DNA of 64,000 nucleotides from Thalassospira lucentensis (GTDB lineage Bacteria > Pseudomonadota > Alphaproteobacteria > Rhodospirillales > Thalassospiraceae). The DNA lies in contig NZ_JAATOV010000001.1 in NCBI RefSeq assembly GCF_011806425.1, positions 248,001 through 312,000 on the forward strand, given 5' to 3'. The translations under genes and the position numbers were made by a program. This document shows positions 26,777 to 34,994 of this stretch, in pieces (the stretch's first letter is position 1; each line of letters starts with the position of its first letter). The notes under the pieces were generated by a model that saw nothing but the letters and a program-made list of their open reading frames with translations, did not search any database and was not told where the DNA came from.

Positions 26777-27691
26777 TTACGAAAGTTTTTGCAAAATCGC
26801 GCGCAAATCGCGCCATGCTAGTCGCTTTTGTTCGGGTGTTCGCAACAGATATGCCGGGTGGAACATCGCCGTCAAATCGGCCTTCGCACCATCGGCAAAG
26901 ACCATTTCCTTCCACGTTCCGCGCAACCGGGTAATCCCGCGATCTTCTTCCATCAGGGCCTTGGCCGAACTGCCGCCAAGGCAAACCACGACTTTTGGCA
27001 CAATCAGTTCAAGGTGACGACGCACGAACGGCTCGCACACGGCGGTTTCCGCTGTGGTAGGGGGCCGGTTTCCCGGCGGACGCCATGGCAAAATATTGGT
27101 GATGTAAACTTCTTCACGCGAAAGCCCGATGGATCGCAACATCGCATCCAAAAGCTTCCCGCTTGGCCCAACAAACGGCAGCCCCTGCCGATCCTCTTCT
27201 GCACCGGGGGCTTCGCCGACCAGAACAAGCTTGGCCTCGGGATTGCCGACACCAAACACGGTATTGCTGGCCGACTTTTTAAGCGCGCATCCTTCGAACT
27301 TTTCAATCGCGTCTTTAAGCTCATCAAGCGTCTTGGCGGCCGCCGCGGCATCACGGGCAGACTGGCGTGCTTCGTGCGGCGTATCTGACAACAAGAACCC
27401 ACCATCGGCGGGCGCAGACGCCATTCCACCGCTTTGCGCCGGGCCGTTATTTGGTCTAGCTCCAGAACCGGAGCCCGGACGCGCAGCAGACGGCCCACGG
27501 CCAGCCCCTTGCCCACCTGCCGGGGCAAAACCCGGACGGTTGGCAGCATTTCGGCTTAGGCTCTCGGACGCCTTAAAGCGATCAAGCGGTTCATCCGCGA
27601 TCGCCTCGTCCACACCCATTTCATACTGCCAAATCAGCGCTTGAAACGGATCGAGATTATGTACATCAAAATCTGTAATTGGTTTGCTCAT
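26777..27691 (-). CDS. Uracil-DNA glycosylase, family 4-like
   Basis: DNA repair enzyme removing uracil from DNA, 304 aa. The UDG core fills the C-terminal 200 residues: VLVGEAPGAEEDRQGLPFVGPSG (motif 1), ITNILPWRPPGNRPP and the C-terminal MFHPAYLLR with the conserved His. The N-terminal 100 residues are a low-complexity Pro/Gly/Ala-rich linker. Classical family 4 enzymes bind a [4Fe-4S] cluster with four Cys. Here only EGCALK and AVCEPF keep a Cys; the first ligand position and the one before RPPGN (Trp here) are replaced, so the cluster is probably absent. Alternative: a related UDG subfamily. Confidence 0.85.
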   Translation of the reverse strand: MSKPITDFDVHNLDPFQALIWQYEMGVDEAIADEPLDRFKASESLSRNAANRPGFAPAGGQGAGRGPSAARPGSGSGARPNNGPAQSGGMASAPADGGFLLSDTPHEARQSARDAAAAAKTLDELKDAIEKFEGCALKKSASNTVFGVGNPEAKLVLVGEAPGAEEDRQGLPFVGPSGKLLDAMLRSIGLSREEVYITNILPWRPPGNRPPTTAETAVCEPFVRRHLELIVPKVVVCLGGSSAKALMEEDRGITRLRGTWKEMVFADGAKADLTAMFHPAYLLRTPEQKRLAWRDLRAILQKLS

Positions 27692-27795
27692 TTACACAAA
27701 GACGGTGTATGTTGCGCCGCACCCGTATATGGCACGCATGAATTTTGACAGACCTTAACGATTTTGGTCCACTTGCACCATATACAAACGCGATG

Positions 27796-27875
27796 TTAAT
27801 CGGTACATCTATACCGATTAAACAATAAATGTCAGAAATCAGGGCTTGGGCGAGACCCTGATCGGTAAATACCGG
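27796..27875. promoter_or_regulatory. Operator-like dyads upstream of the ETF-QO gene
   Basis: TTAATCGGTA-CATCTA-TACCGATTAA (27796-27821) is a perfect 10-bp inverted repeat. Forty bases on, CGGTA-AA-TACCG (27863-27874) repeats the same half-site core with shorter spacing. A third small dyad, CGGAC-N7-GTCCG, occupies 27888-27904. They lie in the 244-bp divergent gap between the UDG and ETF-QO genes, 60-140 bp ahead of the ETF-QO start. The regulator is unknown. Confidence 0.5.
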
Positions 27876-27935
27876 CTTGCGACTAAACGGACGGAAACAG
27901 TCCGATATGGTTGGCAACCAAAGGAGAGAGGCCAA

Positions 27936-29573
27936 ATGGAACGCGAATCCATGGAATTTGACGTGGTTGTCGTCGGTGCCGGTGTGTCCGGTCTGTCGGC
28001 GGCCATCAAACTGATGCAGCTCGCCCAGGAACAAGAAAAAGAAATCACCGTCTGTGTGGTGGAAAAAGGTTCCGAGGTTGGCGCACATACCCTTTCGGGT
28101 GCTGTGATGGAGCCCCGCTCCATGAATGAACTTTTCCCGGACTGGAAAGAACGCGGTGCGCCGCTGAATGTCCCCGCCGGTGAGGACCAGTTCATGGTGC
28201 TGAGCGAAACGGGTGCGAAAAAGCTGCCAACCCCGCCACAGATGCACAACAAGGGCAATTACATCGTCAGCCTTGGCAATGTCTGCCGTTGGCTTGGCGA
28301 ACAGGCCGAGGCCCTTGGCGTTGAAGTTTATCCTGGTTTCGCCGCTGCCGAAGTTCTGTTTAACGAGGATGGATCGGTCAAGGGCATCGCCACCGGCGAT
28401 ATGGGTCTGCAGCGTGATGGTACACCGGGCCCGAACCACGAACCGGGCATGGAACTGCACGCCAAATATACCTTCTTTGCCGAAGGTTGCCGTGGATCGC
28501 TGTCTGAACAGCTGATCAAAAAGTTCGATCTGCGCAAAAATTCCGATCCGCAAACCTATGGCATCGGTATCAAGGAACTTTGGGAAGTTGATCCGGCCGT
28601 CCACAAAGAAGGCCTGATCCAGCACACCACCGGCTGGCCGCTTGATAAGGACACCTATGGCGGATCATTCCTGTATCATCTGGATAACAATCAGGTGGTG
28701 GTTGGCTTCGTGATCGGTCTTGATTACGAAAACCCGCATCTCAGCCCGTTTGAAGAATTCCAGCGTTTCAAAACGCACCCGAATGTCCGCAAGATTTTCG
28801 AAAATGGTCGCCGCATTTCCTATGGCGCACGCGCGCTGAACGAAGGCGGCTTCCAATCGATCCCTGATCTGGTCTTCCCTGGTGGGTGTTTGATTGGCTG
28901 TTCGGCCGGCTTTATGAATGTGCCCAAAATCAAAGGGTCACATACCGCGATGAAGACCGGCATGCTTGCCGCCGAAGCCGCGTTTGAAGCCCTGACCGCT
29001 GACGAAGTACCGTCATCGATGGAAAGCTATCCGTCGCGTCTGAAAGACAGCTGGGTTTATCCAGAACTGCACAAAGTGCGTAACATCCGCCCAAGCTTTG
29101 CGAAATGGGGCTTCTGGGGGGGCATGGCCTATAGTGCGGTGGATACATATCTGTTTGGCGGCAAGGCCCCATGGACCTTTAAAAACCATGCAGATCACGC
29201 TTGCCTGAAACCCGCCAGCGAAATGCCAAAGATCGACTATCCGAAACCCGACGGCAAAATCACCTTTGACAAGTTGTCTTCGGTCTTCCTGTCCAACACC
29301 AACCACAGCGAAGATCAGCCAATCCACCTGACATTGAAAGATGCCAGCGTGCCGGTTGACGTGAACCTTGCGGTGTATGACGGCCCAGAAGCCCGCTTCT
29401 GCCCGGCTGGGGTGTATGAGTTTGTCGAAGACGAAGATAACGGTGGCAAACGTCTTCAGATCAATGCCCAGAACTGCGTGCATTGTAAAACCTGCGACAT
29501 CAAAGACCCGACCCAAAACATCGTCTGGGTCGTGCCAGAAGGCGGCGGAGGTCCGAACTACCCCAATATGTAA
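27936..29573 (+). CDS. Electron-transfer flavoprotein:ubiquinone oxidoreductase
   Basis: Membrane-associated flavo-iron-sulfur enzyme, 545 aa, that passes electrons from ETF (fatty acid, amino acid and dimethylglycine oxidation) to the quinone pool. Seen: N-terminal FAD-binding [19 protein letters not shown], the quinone/membrane-associated middle region, and a C-terminal [4Fe-4S] segment [10 protein letters not shown]...[17 protein letters not shown] with four Cys. The length matches human and bacterial ETF-QO. The ATG at 27936 is preceded by AAGGAGAG; an upstream ATG at 27846 would add 30 unrelated residues. It is monocistronic with a strong terminator. Confidence 0.96.
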   Translation: MERESMEFDVVVVGAGVSGLSAAIKLMQLAQEQEKEITVCVVEKGSEVGAHTLSGAVMEPRSMNELFPDWKERGAPLNVPAGEDQFMVLSETGAKKLPTPPQMHNKGNYIVSLGNVCRWLGEQAEALGVEVYPGFAAAEVLFNEDGSVKGIATGDMGLQRDGTPGPNHEPGMELHAKYTFFAEGCRGSLSEQLIKKFDLRKNSDPQTYGIGIKELWEVDPAVHKEGLIQHTTGWPLDKDTYGGSFLYHLDNNQVVVGFVIGLDYENPHLSPFEEFQRFKTHPNVRKIFENGRRISYGARALNEGGFQSIPDLVFPGGCLIGCSAGFMNVPKIKGSHTAMKTGMLAAEAAFEALTADEVPSSMESYPSRLKDSWVYPELHKVRNIRPSFAKWGFWGGMAYSAVDTYLFGGKAPWTFKNHADHACLKPASEMPKIDYPKPDGKITFDKLSSVFLSNTNHSEDQPIHLTLKDASVPVDVNLAVYDGPEARFCPAGVYEFVEDEDNGGKRLQINAQNCVHCKTCDIKDPTQNIVWVVPEGGGGPNYPNM

Positions 29574-29603
29574 TTTGGAAGTCCAACCGGATTTCTCCAT
29601 ACA

Positions 29604-29638
29604 AATAAGGGCCGCATTTTGCGGCCCTTATTCTTTTG
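29604..29638 (+). terminator. Terminator between ETF-QO and aldehyde dehydrogenase genes
   Basis: Perfect 13-bp stem (AATAAGGGCCGCA, TTT loop, TGCGGCCCTTATT) followed by CTTTTGTC. It lies between convergent genes. The plus-strand U-run is the better one, but minus-strand transcripts may also end here (TTTGTATGG). Confidence 0.85.
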
Positions 29639-29660
29639 TCTGATGATTGGAAAATCTGGC

Positions 29661-31199
29661 TTATTCCGGCGCATAGCCAAATGCAGCCGGCGGGTTTTCC
29701 GCCGTTTCGGTCCAGACACTTTTGGGCTGCATATATTCCATCAGCCCTTCCTTGCCGCTGGACCGGCCATAGCCACTGTGACCAAATCCGCCAAACGGCG
29801 ACATGACGTTGATCGTCTTATAGCTGTTGATCCAAAACGTTCCCGCACGCACGTTTGCCGCAACCCGGTGCGCACGATCAACGCGGTTGGTCCAAACTGC
29901 ACCAGCCAGCCCAAACTTACTGTCATTGGCGATTGCAATTGCATCGGCTTCGTCGTCGAACGGAATAACCGACACAACCGGGCCAAAGATTTCCTCGCGC
30001 GCGATGCCCATATCGTTGCGCACATTGCCAAGCACCGTCGGACGCAGGAAATAACCATCGGCACAGATGCCGCCTTCCGGGCGCGCACCGCCGGCCAAAA
30101 CCTCTGCCCCTTCTTGGCAGCCTGCTTTGATCAGGCCCTCAATTGTCTGATACTGGGCCAAGTTATTAATCGGCCCAATCTGGGTTGCGGGATCAAGCGG
30201 ATCGCCTACCGGGATCTGATTGGCCCCATCGACCAGCATATCGACAAACCGATCAAGCACGGATCGCTGGACCAACAACCGCGATCCGGCCACACAGCTT
30301 TGTCCCGCACCGCTGAAGATCGCAGCCTGTGCGCCAAGAACCGCCCGTCTCAAATCGGCATCCTCAAAAACAATATTGGCCGATTTACCGCCAAGTTCCA
30401 AAACACAGGGCACAATATTTGCCGCGGCTTGGGCCGCAATCGCCGCCCCGGTTTTGGGTGATCCGACAAACACAACCTTGCGCGTGACATCATGGGTGGT
30501 CGCGGCCACACCGGTGGTCATGCCAAGCCCGGTCAAAATCGTGATAACCCCATCAGGCAGACCGGCCTTTTTGCTGAGCCCACCAAGGGCAAGCGACGTT
30601 AACGGCGTCATTTCCGATGGTTTAAGAACCGCAGCATTGCCCGCACAAAGGGCGGGTGCCAATTGCCAACCGGCTGTAAAGATCGGTGCGTTCCACGGTG
30701 TAATCTGGGTGATCACGCCATATGGCTCTGGCCGGGTATAGTTAAGGTGACTGGTCGGAACCGGGATCACATCGCCATGCAGTTTGTCCGCCCAACCGGC
30801 GTAGTATTCAAACATTTCAGCGACTTTAAGAACCTCGACCCGGGTATCGCGGATTGGCTTTCCGGCCGAAACGGTTTCCAACACAGCCAGTTGCTCAAGA
30901 TGGTCACGCACCTGTTGACCAATGCGCCACAAGATACGTCCGCGCTCCGCCGCCGGAAGCGCCCACCAAACACGTTGACCTTTTTCTGCCGCCTGCATCG
31001 CGGCATCAACAACCTCGGCGCCTGCATCTTTAAGTTCAAGAAATGCCTTGCCGGTTGCCGGATCAATCAGATCAAACGCTTCACCACGCCCAGCCATCAT
31101 TGCCCCGTTTACCCAGCTTCCGATCTCAGCGTCGCCAAAGAAGGGCTGCATCGCCGCCTTGTAATCGCGATCCATCAGGGTTTCGTTTGCCACGGTCAT
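29661..31199 (-). CDS. NAD(P)-dependent aldehyde dehydrogenase
   Basis: Aldehyde to carboxylate oxidation by an ALDH-superfamily enzyme, 512 aa. Catalytic elements are intact: the Glu region VLELGGKSANIVFEDADL, the nucleophile Cys in FSGAGQSCVAGSRLLV, the NAD-binding VGSPKTGAAIAAQAA, and NVRAGTFWINSYKTINVMSPFGGFGHSGYGR near the end. It resembles betaine/aminoaldehyde and aromatic aldehyde dehydrogenases; the substrate cannot be set from sequence. It starts 3 bp after the stop of the upstream hydroxyacid dehydrogenase gene, so the two act together, and the pair is transcribed divergently from a LysR gene. Confidence 0.92.
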   Translation of the reverse strand: MTVANETLMDRDYKAAMQPFFGDAEIGSWVNGAMMAGRGEAFDLIDPATGKAFLELKDAGAEVVDAAMQAAEKGQRVWWALPAAERGRILWRIGQQVRDHLEQLAVLETVSAGKPIRDTRVEVLKVAEMFEYYAGWADKLHGDVIPVPTSHLNYTRPEPYGVITQITPWNAPIFTAGWQLAPALCAGNAAVLKPSEMTPLTSLALGGLSKKAGLPDGVITILTGLGMTTGVAATTHDVTRKVVFVGSPKTGAAIAAQAAANIVPCVLELGGKSANIVFEDADLRRAVLGAQAAIFSGAGQSCVAGSRLLVQRSVLDRFVDMLVDGANQIPVGDPLDPATQIGPINNLAQYQTIEGLIKAGCQEGAEVLAGGARPEGGICADGYFLRPTVLGNVRNDMGIAREEIFGPVVSVIPFDDEADAIAIANDSKFGLAGAVWTNRVDRAHRVAANVRAGTFWINSYKTINVMSPFGGFGHSGYGRSSGKEGLMEYMQPKSVWTETAENPPAAFGYAPE

Positions 31200-31201
31200 T
31201 T

Positions 31202-32158
31202 TTATTCTCCTGCCTTAAGGGGATCGGTCTTGGTTACGGTGTTTGTCGCGGACGTGTTTTTCAACTCGGTGATCCGGTTGAAATCTTCGCCATCGGCAAG
31301 GCTATCGGCACTTTGCGCCCATAACTCACCGGCCAGCTCAGAAACCGGCATCGCGATATCTTTCTGTGCTGCCAACGCCATGGCAAGGCGCACATCCTTG
31401 CGCATCAGGCCCATGGTAAATCCGCTGTCAAACGCACCGTTCATCACCCACTTGGGATAATTGACCTCGCTAATCGCGCTTCGGCCTGACCCGGCATTCA
31501 ATGCATTTATCAGGTTCTCGACCTCAACCCCGGCTGCGGTGCCAAGGCGTATTGCCTCGCTCATGGTCAACAGGTGTGTTGCCACGAGCATGTTATTTAC
31601 AATCTTCACCGCATGCCCGGCACCAACCGGCCCAACATGGGTGATCTTGCCACCCAGCGCGGTTAGAACAGGCATCGCCTTTGCAAAATCGCTTTCCGAT
31701 CCGCCAACCATCATCGTCAGTTGTCCTGAATTGGCCCCGGCAGGGCCACCGCTGACCGGCGCATCAATCAGGATATGACCAAGCCGACGCAGCGATTGGT
31801 CAAGCGCGCGGGTCACATCGGGCTCGGACGTTGTGGTGTCAATCACCAGACGCGGTCCGCAATCACAGCCCGTCAGCCCACCGTCGCCCGTCAGAACCGC
31901 CGTGACATGCGCCGCTGTTGGCAGCGACAAAATGATGGTGTCACAGGATTTAAACAGCTCCTGCTGGCTTGTGACGATGGCGGCCCCGGCCTCGGCGGTT
32001 TCGATCCGCCGGTCGTTGGAAAGGTCAAACCCAACAACGGCAAAACCTTCGCGTAACAAGGTCCGCACCATGCCAAGCCCCATATTGCCAAGGCCAATCA
32101 CGCCTATGGTACCGGTGTTACCGATGGCGCCATCTGCACCAGTATTCGAATTCGTCAC
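31202..32158 (-). CDS. NAD(P)-dependent beta-hydroxyacid dehydrogenase (3-hydroxyisobutyrate dehydrogenase family)
   Basis: Cytoplasmic oxidoreductase acting on a beta-hydroxy acid, 318 aa. Seen: Rossmann motif GVIGLGNMGLGMVRTLLREG, the substrate motif DAPVSGGPAGANSGQLTMMVGG and the catalytic Lys in GHAVKIVNNMLVATHLL. The N-terminus has about 15 extra residues (MTNSNTGADGAIGNTG). It forms a two-gene operon with the aldehyde dehydrogenase (hydroxyacid gene first). Which family member (3-hydroxyisobutyrate, tartronate semialdehyde or threonate type) is not resolved. Divergent from lysR, hence a probable target of that regulator. Confidence 0.88.
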   Translation of the reverse strand: MTNSNTGADGAIGNTGTIGVIGLGNMGLGMVRTLLREGFAVVGFDLSNDRRIETAEAGAAIVTSQQELFKSCDTIILSLPTAAHVTAVLTGDGGLTGCDCGPRLVIDTTTSEPDVTRALDQSLRRLGHILIDAPVSGGPAGANSGQLTMMVGGSESDFAKAMPVLTALGGKITHVGPVGAGHAVKIVNNMLVATHLLTMSEAIRLGTAAGVEVENLINALNAGSGRSAISEVNYPKWVMNGAFDSGFTMGLMRKDVRLAMALAAQKDIAMPVSELAGELWAQSADSLADGEDFNRITELKNTSATNTVTKTDPLKAGE

Positions 32159-32325
32159 GATACTTGCCTCTCTGTTCGTTCTGATATGGCTGCGGACATA
32201 CGGGTTCGTTCGGGAAAAACATACGTCTTACCCCGCGCTCAGCGCTGATCCGCACCGATACGTCCGTTCATATTTTTGAGTTACCCAGCAACTGTCCGGT
32301 GGAACTGGGCCATATTCAAGATCAA

Positions 32326-32358
32326 TTGCCGGAACATGTTGTTGCCGAAACAGCAACA
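32326..32358. promoter_or_regulatory. Putative LysR operator, copy 1 (upstream of lysR)
   Basis: TGTTGC-CGAAACA-GCAACA (32340-32358) is a 6-bp dyad containing a T-N11-A LysR box (T32343 to A32355). A further half-site TTGCCGGAAC lies 16 bp upstream (32326-32335), echoing TTGCCGAAAC at 32342. It ends 40 bp before the LysR start codon and lies in the divergent gap shared with the dehydrogenase operon. A near-identical copy occurs at 33346. Confidence 0.65.
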
Positions 32359-32398
32359 GATATGCTCTGATAAAGGCATCACCCGATAAATTGATGTT

Positions 32399-33334
32399 AT
32401 GCACATGAAAATTGACGACAAACCGCTCCGCTATTTTCTGGCCGTGTTCGAAGCAGGCTCTATCCGCACCGCCGCAGACACCTTGCGGATCGCACCATCG
32501 GCCATCAGTCGTCAGATTTCTGCACTAGAAGCCCGTCTTGATACGCTGTTGATGGAACGCACCAAACGCGGGATTATTTTCACCGAATCTGGTCATATGG
32601 TCGCGGCCCATGCCCGTCGGCGCATCGAACTTGATGAAAGTTTTGCGGTTGATTTGGCCGCGGCGCGCGGGGCGATTGCAGGTACGGTCCGCATCGCTAC
32701 GGGCGAGGGTTTCGTTGTGGATTTGGTCAATCATGTGGTGCGGCCGTTGCGTGATGGATTTCCCGACATCCGGCTTGAAATTGATGTTGCCGGCACGGAA
32801 AAAATCACACACGGCATCTTGCGTGATGACTATGATATGGGGCTTGTTTTCAATCCCCCGCGCACCGCAGACCTTGAGTTACTGGCCGAGGATCACGCAC
32901 CGCTTTGCGCGCTTGTCCCGCCACAGTTTCCCTTAGCAAAAAAGAAAACCTGCAGCTTTTCCGAAACGCTTGGCTATCCGCTTGCACTGTTAAACCCGCA
33001 TTTTGGCGTTGCCAAACTTTTGGCCAACACAGATCAGGGCGACCGGGCGGCAAAGGATGCCTTTTTGACAGCCGATTCGATCAATGTCGCCATTCACTTT
33101 GTTCTGTCGGGGGGCGGGATTACCTATCTTCCGGCCTTTGCCGTATCCCGACAATTACGCAGGGGCGAGATCGTTGCCATCCCAATGACAGACGATTTTC
33201 TATCCCGCGTCCCATCCCATCTGTTGGTGCGCAAAGGTCGACCAAAAACCGCCGCAGTTCGGGCAGTTACCGGCGTCATCCGCGATCGGATGGAGGCATT
33301 TGGCGCGGCTTGGTATCCCGACGAACATCGGTAA
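32399..33334 (+). CDS. LysR family transcriptional regulator
   Basis: DNA-binding regulator, 311 aa (309 if the ATG at 32405 is used). The N-terminal winged helix-turn-helix reads YFLAVFEAGSIRTAADTLRIAPSAISRQISALEARL; the remainder is the two-lobed effector domain (residues about 95-300). It lies between two operons, a divergent one for ALDH plus hydroxyacid dehydrogenase and a co-directional one for DUF3100-like membrane protein, small membrane protein and M20 hydrolase. Dyads of almost identical sequence precede lysR and the DUF3100 gene. Likely local, self-regulating activator; the inducer is unknown. Confidence 0.93.
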   Translation: MHMKIDDKPLRYFLAVFEAGSIRTAADTLRIAPSAISRQISALEARLDTLLMERTKRGIIFTESGHMVAAHARRRIELDESFAVDLAAARGAIAGTVRIATGEGFVVDLVNHVVRPLRDGFPDIRLEIDVAGTEKITHGILRDDYDMGLVFNPPRTADLELLAEDHAPLCALVPPQFPLAKKKTCSFSETLGYPLALLNPHFGVAKLLANTDQGDRAAKDAFLTADSINVAIHFVLSGGGITYLPAFAVSRQLRRGEIVAIPMTDDFLSRVPSHLLVRKGRPKTAAVRAVTGVIRDRMEAFGAAWYPDEHR

Positions 33335-33345
33335 GCCCGAACACC

Positions 33346-33366
33346 CTGTTGCCGAAACGGCAACAG
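33346..33366. promoter_or_regulatory. Putative LysR operator, copy 2 (upstream of the DUF3100 operon)
   Basis: CTGTTGCCG-AAA-CGGCAACAG is a perfect 9-bp inverted repeat with a T-N11-A core. It shares 18 of 19 bases with the dyad ahead of lysR. It lies 12 bp after the lysR stop codon and about 200 bp before the DUF3100 start. Confidence 0.65.
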
Positions 33367-33563
33367 CAAGCTCCCAAAATGGCACTTGCCCCTTTTTCAC
33401 CAACTTTTCATTGTCACACAAAATTCCGGCCCTCAAATACGGCAGGATTATGAAACTTGCCAATGCTGGAAATTACAGGGATGGCACGGTCCGTTTTGCC
33501 AAAATCGTCGGCGAAATGCGCCCATCATCGTCAATGACACTGTTTATCAAGGAGACAGGGATA

Positions 33564-34394
33564 ATGAATGCGCTTCGGGGGCAAATGGGGCTATGGAAGC
33601 TTCATCTGGCCGTTATTGTGATCGGCGTCGTTGCCGAACTTATTGGTATTCGTAAAATTCCATTTGGAATTGGCGCGATCCTTCTTCTTCCGCTGCTTTA
33701 TGCCTTTGTCATGGCCGCACTGATGAACCCAAATGTGATGCCTAAATTTGGCAAATTCATTGGGGAAAAAGAAGTCAAAGCCGCTTCTCCGCTGATCGTC
33801 GTTGCGATCATGCCCTTCATCGCAAAATTTGGCACCACCATCGGGCCATCAATTCAAACCATCATCGAAGCAGGTCCTGCATTGTTGCTGCAGGAACTTG
33901 GCAATCTGGGGACCATTGTTCTGGCCTTCCCGCTTGCAGTTTGGGGCCTGAAAATGGGTCGCGAAGCCATTGGCGCGACCTTCTCCATCGCACGCGAACC
34001 AAACCTTGCCATCATCGCGGACCGTTATACCCTTAAAAGCCCAGAAGGCACGGGCGTTATGGGCGTGTATGTGATTGGCACCCTGTTTGGCACATTCATC
34101 TTCGCCATTTTGGCGTCTTTGTTTGCCAGCGTCGAATGGTTCGACCCGCGCGCATTGGCCATGGCATGTGGTATCGGCAGTGGCTCCATGATGGCGGCCT
34201 GCACTGGTGCCTTGACCGAAGCCATCCCTGCCATGAAGGACGAAATCCTTGCCCTTGCTGGTGCAAGTAACCTTCTGACATATGCAACGGGTCTTTATGC
34301 CGGGCTGTTCATTGCCCTGCCCGTTGTTGAAAAACTCTATAACGCAACCGCAGGCAAACGTGATCTTGCCGCCACCAAAAATAAGGAGGCTTGA
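33564..34394 (+). CDS. Multi-pass membrane protein, DUF3100-like
   Basis: 276-aa inner-membrane protein with about eight to nine hydrophobic segments; from memory it resembles the uncharacterised DUF3100 family (confidence moderate). Features: helix WKLHLAVIVIGVVAELIGI, Pro-rich IPFGIGAILLLPLLYAFVM, and a Gly/Ser-rich helix MACGIGSGSMMAACTGAL that could line a pathway. The ATG at 33564 has AAGGAG 10-14 bases upstream; an open frame continues back to 33300 inside lysR but has no start signal. It is followed at once by a second membrane protein and then an M20 hydrolase, which suggests a transporter for the hydrolase substrate. Transport is inference. Confidence 0.8.
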   Translation: MNALRGQMGLWKLHLAVIVIGVVAELIGIRKIPFGIGAILLLPLLYAFVMAALMNPNVMPKFGKFIGEKEVKAASPLIVVAIMPFIAKFGTTIGPSIQTIIEAGPALLLQELGNLGTIVLAFPLAVWGLKMGREAIGATFSIAREPNLAIIADRYTLKSPEGTGVMGVYVIGTLFGTFIFAILASLFASVEWFDPRALAMACGIGSGSMMAACTGALTEAIPAMKDEILALAGASNLLTYATGLYAGLFIALPVVEKLYNATAGKRDLAATKNKEA

Positions 34395-34396
34395 TC

Positions 34397-34885
34397 ATGG
34401 CCAACAGCACCATTGCAAAAGAAACCACCCGCCCGGAAATCAACCTTGTTGATCATGCCGTCACTCTGGTCATTGTCTGCCTTGTCGGCCTGATCATGAA
34501 CACGGTTGGCCCGGCCATTCCGCTTGCCGATGGGTTTGTCGGCATGATCGTGATCTATTTGATTTCGATGGTTGGCTTGATCCTGACCCGTTTCTCACCG
34601 TTTTATATGCCAAGTGTTGCTTGGATCTCGCTGGTCGGGATTGTGGCGACCCTGCCCTGGACACCAGGTTCTGAATGGATCGTCGCACAGGCAAAATCGG
34701 TTAACTTCCTTGCCCTTGCCACCCCGGCTCTTGCCTATGCCGGTTTTGCAATTGCCAAAAAGGAAATCGAAGTTGCCAAGCATTCCGGTTGGAAACTGAT
34801 CGTTATTGCTTGCCTTGTTTTCTTTGGCACCTATGCCGGTTCGGTTCTGGTTGCCGAGGGCATCTTGCGCCTGCAAGGCATCTAA
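34397..34885 (+). CDS. Small four-helix membrane protein paired with the DUF3100-like protein
   Basis: 162-aa protein not assigned to a named family. Four hydrophobic segments are seen: VTLVIVCLVGLIMNTVG, GFVGMIVIYLISMVGLIL, VAWISLVGIVATLPW and LIVIACLVFFGTYAGSVLVAEGILRL; a possible fifth is FLALATPALAYAGFAI. The start ATG at 34397 follows AAGGAGG and is only 2 bp after the DUF3100-like stop. Tight linkage suggests the two form one complex, as in transporters with a large and a small membrane subunit. Function is inferred from position only. Confidence 0.75.
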   Translation: MANSTIAKETTRPEINLVDHAVTLVIVCLVGLIMNTVGPAIPLADGFVGMIVIYLISMVGLILTRFSPFYMPSVAWISLVGIVATLPWTPGSEWIVAQAKSVNFLALATPALAYAGFAIAKKEIEVAKHSGWKLIVIACLVFFGTYAGSVLVAEGILRLQGI

Positions 34886-34903
34886 ACCAAACCAAAGACC
34901 TCT

Positions 34904-34938
34904 CACCGGGGCATCACACACGTTGCGATGCCCCGGTG
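34904..34938. repeat. Strong hairpin between membrane-protein pair and M20 gene
   Basis: Perfect 12-bp inverted repeat CACCGGGGCATC ... GATGCCCCGGTG with an 11-nt loop. The next bases (GGATATACTG) contain no U-run, so it is not a standard terminator. It could be an mRNA stabiliser or a partial attenuator between the transporter genes and the hydrolase gene. Confidence 0.55.
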
Positions 34939-34994
34939 GGATATACTGCTGAAAACTGCCCTAGATTTTCCGTTTCCGTTTCAAAAGATCGAGT

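Noticed and set aside
27666-28625. 319-codon open frame antisense to the ETF-QO gene
   Set aside because: It is fully opposite a gene with clear FAD and iron-sulfur motifs; its sequence has no family resemblance. It is a shadow frame.
33300-33563. 88-codon N-terminal extension of the DUF3100-like protein
   Set aside because: It overlaps the end of lysR and the operator dyad; the ATG at 33564 has a good ribosome binding site and begins at the first hydrophobic region.
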